This document shows positions 63,351-64,000 of a stretch of 64,000 nt of DNA, one piece after another (position 1 is the stretch's first letter; each line of letters begins with the position of its first letter). The translations under genes and the position numbers were made by a program. The notes beneath the pieces are model-generated. The model searched no databases. It saw only the letters and a program-made list of their open reading frames with translations, and had not been told where the DNA came from. The DNA lies in contig JAUQWM010000013.1 of assembly GCA_030835125.1 (NCBI GenBank), positions 1-64,000 of the forward strand, in the 5' to 3' direction. The DNA is from Gemmatimonadaceae bacterium (GTDB taxonomy: Bacteria; Gemmatimonadota; Gemmatimonadetes; Gemmatimonadales; Gemmatimonadaceae).

Positions 63351-64000
63351 GTTCGGAGGCCCGAGGTCCGGGGTCCGAACGCATGGAAACCGGGAACGGT
63401 GGCCCGCGGGCCGAAGCGATCGACACGAGTCGGCGGGAACTGTTCGCGGCCGCCGGAGTGGCCGCGTTGTCCGCCGCGGTGCCGGCGACGGCTTCGTCGC
63501 AGGCGACACAGGCACGGCGCCCTTTCCGGCTGCCCTATGCGCCGCATTTCGGGATGTTCCGGCAGCACGCCACCGGCGGACTTGTGGCCGAACTCGAGTT
63601 CATGGCGGCCGAGGGCTTCACGGCGCTCGAGGACAATGGCCTCAAGGATCGCTCGATCGCCGACCAGGAGCTTGTCGGCCGCACGCTGGCGCGGCTCAAC
63701 ATGCGGATGGGCGTGTTCGTCGCCCACACCATCGCCTGGAACGAGGCCAACCTCACCAACGGCGACGCGACGGCGCGGGACGCGTTCCTCCAGCAGGTCC
63801 GCGAGTCGATCGATGTTGCACGGCGGGTCAACGCGACGTGGATGACCGTCGTTCCCGGCCACCTCGACCGGCGGCTCGACCTGGACTTCCAGACCGCCAA
63901 CGTGGTCGAGGCGCTGAAGCGCGCCGCGGCGCTCCTCGAGCCACACGGACTCGTGATCGTCATCGAACCGCTGAACACCCTCCGTGACCACCCGGGGCAG
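63347..64000 (+). CDS. Tat-exported sugar isomerase-like TIM-barrel protein, 3' end outside window
   Basis: An open frame of 218 residues to the window end. After a variable start there is a Tat-type signal (TSRRELFAAAGVAALSAAV), then a xylose isomerase-like/hydroxypyruvate isomerase barrel: YAPHFGMFRQHATGGL, EGFTALEDNGLKDR, VFVAHTIAWNEANLTNG, MTVVPGHLDRRLDL and GLVIVIEPLNT, where the Glu is a metal ligand. The ATG at 63347 overlaps the upstream stop by ATGA; an in-frame ATG at 63383 is an alternative, because the intervening codons lie in a heptad array. Confidence 0.88.
   Translation, partial: MSSEARGPGSERMETGNGGPRAEAIDTSRRELFAAAGVAALSAAVPATASSQATQARRPFRLPYAPHFGMFRQHATGGLVAELEFMAAEGFTALEDNGLKDRSIADQELVGRTLARLNMRMGVFVAHTIAWNEANLTNGDATARDAFLQQVRESIDVARRVNATWMTVVPGHLDRRLDLDFQTANVVEALKRAAALLEPHGLVIVIEPLNTLRDHPGQ
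63354..63381. repeat. Heptad tandem array (CCGAGGT/CCGGGGT) in a gene start
   Basis: Units CGGAGGC, CCGAGGT, CCGGGGT, CCGAACG. It is in the first codons of the isomerase-like gene and ends just before an alternative ATG at 63383. It is the reverse complement, in sense, of the GACCTCn array at 62013. A partial GGAAACC/GGGAACG repeat follows from 63385. Confidence 0.65.

Overview
The window is GC-rich bacterial chromosome (roughly two thirds G+C, C/G-ending codons) with densely packed, mostly overlapping genes. I see no tRNA, rRNA, phage, transposase or CRISPR array. The mix of ADOP-type permease with PadR regulator, Ser/Thr kinase-TPR protein with an ECF sigma factor, beta-propeller secreted proteins, YVTN repeats and Tat-exported sugar oxidoreductase/isomerase suggests a Gemmatimonadota member or close relative; this assignment is inferred from gene content and not proven.

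Layout. 1-4.3 kb: 3' end of a creatininase-family gene, a 27-bp palindrome, a decayed ADOP tail, then an intact padR-ADOP permease pair and an FmdB zinc ribbon. 4.5-7.8 kb: a 1124-residue secreted propeller protein. 7.9-22.2 kb: one long minus-strand run, read as aspS, phoH, ybeY, two CNNM/CBS genes, meaB, the large subunit of a B12 acyl-CoA mutase, an acyltransferase-like membrane protein, the B12-binding small subunit, an acyl-CoA carboxylase beta subunit, a tiny membrane protein and a U32 peptidase/RlhA-like gene. The mutase carries Phe and Gln where methylmalonyl-CoA mutase has Tyr and Arg, which points to isobutyryl-CoA mutase. 22.5-24.6 kb: rlmN (+) against a LytR-C/YqeK-like pair (-).

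24.6-36.5 kb: a minus-strand trp cluster, trpC-trpF-trpB-HEAT-HDGYP-trpA-chemoreceptor, all with overlapping ends; two signalling-type genes sit between trpB and trpA. lexA (+) separates trpC from a GAF-trpD pair. 36.7-47.8 kb: a plus-strand run truA-htrA-purB-purC-psd-pssA-purS-purQ-zinc ribbon-purL-purF, combining six purine biosynthesis genes with phosphatidylethanolamine synthesis. 47.9-64 kb: a TonB-plug-like exported protein, ppdK, a 59-residue Cys-rich protein, kinase-TPR/ECF pair, outer-membrane barrel, OsmC, VOC, DUF6064, a 6-bladed propeller, ApbE, a SUMF1-like protein and a Tat-exported Gfo/Idh/MocA oxidoreductase plus sugar isomerase cut by the window end.

Two DNA-level patterns cut across the genes. 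First, short degenerate tandem arrays with an exact 7-bp period but different consensus sequences occur at about eight loci, often right before start codons and sometimes as inverted pairs. Second, the 10-mer GCCTGACGAG (either strand) recurs 16 times by eye, in different reading frames, with a related octamer CGTTAGGC that accounts for most TTA leucine codons I could find. These are the least explained signals in the window.
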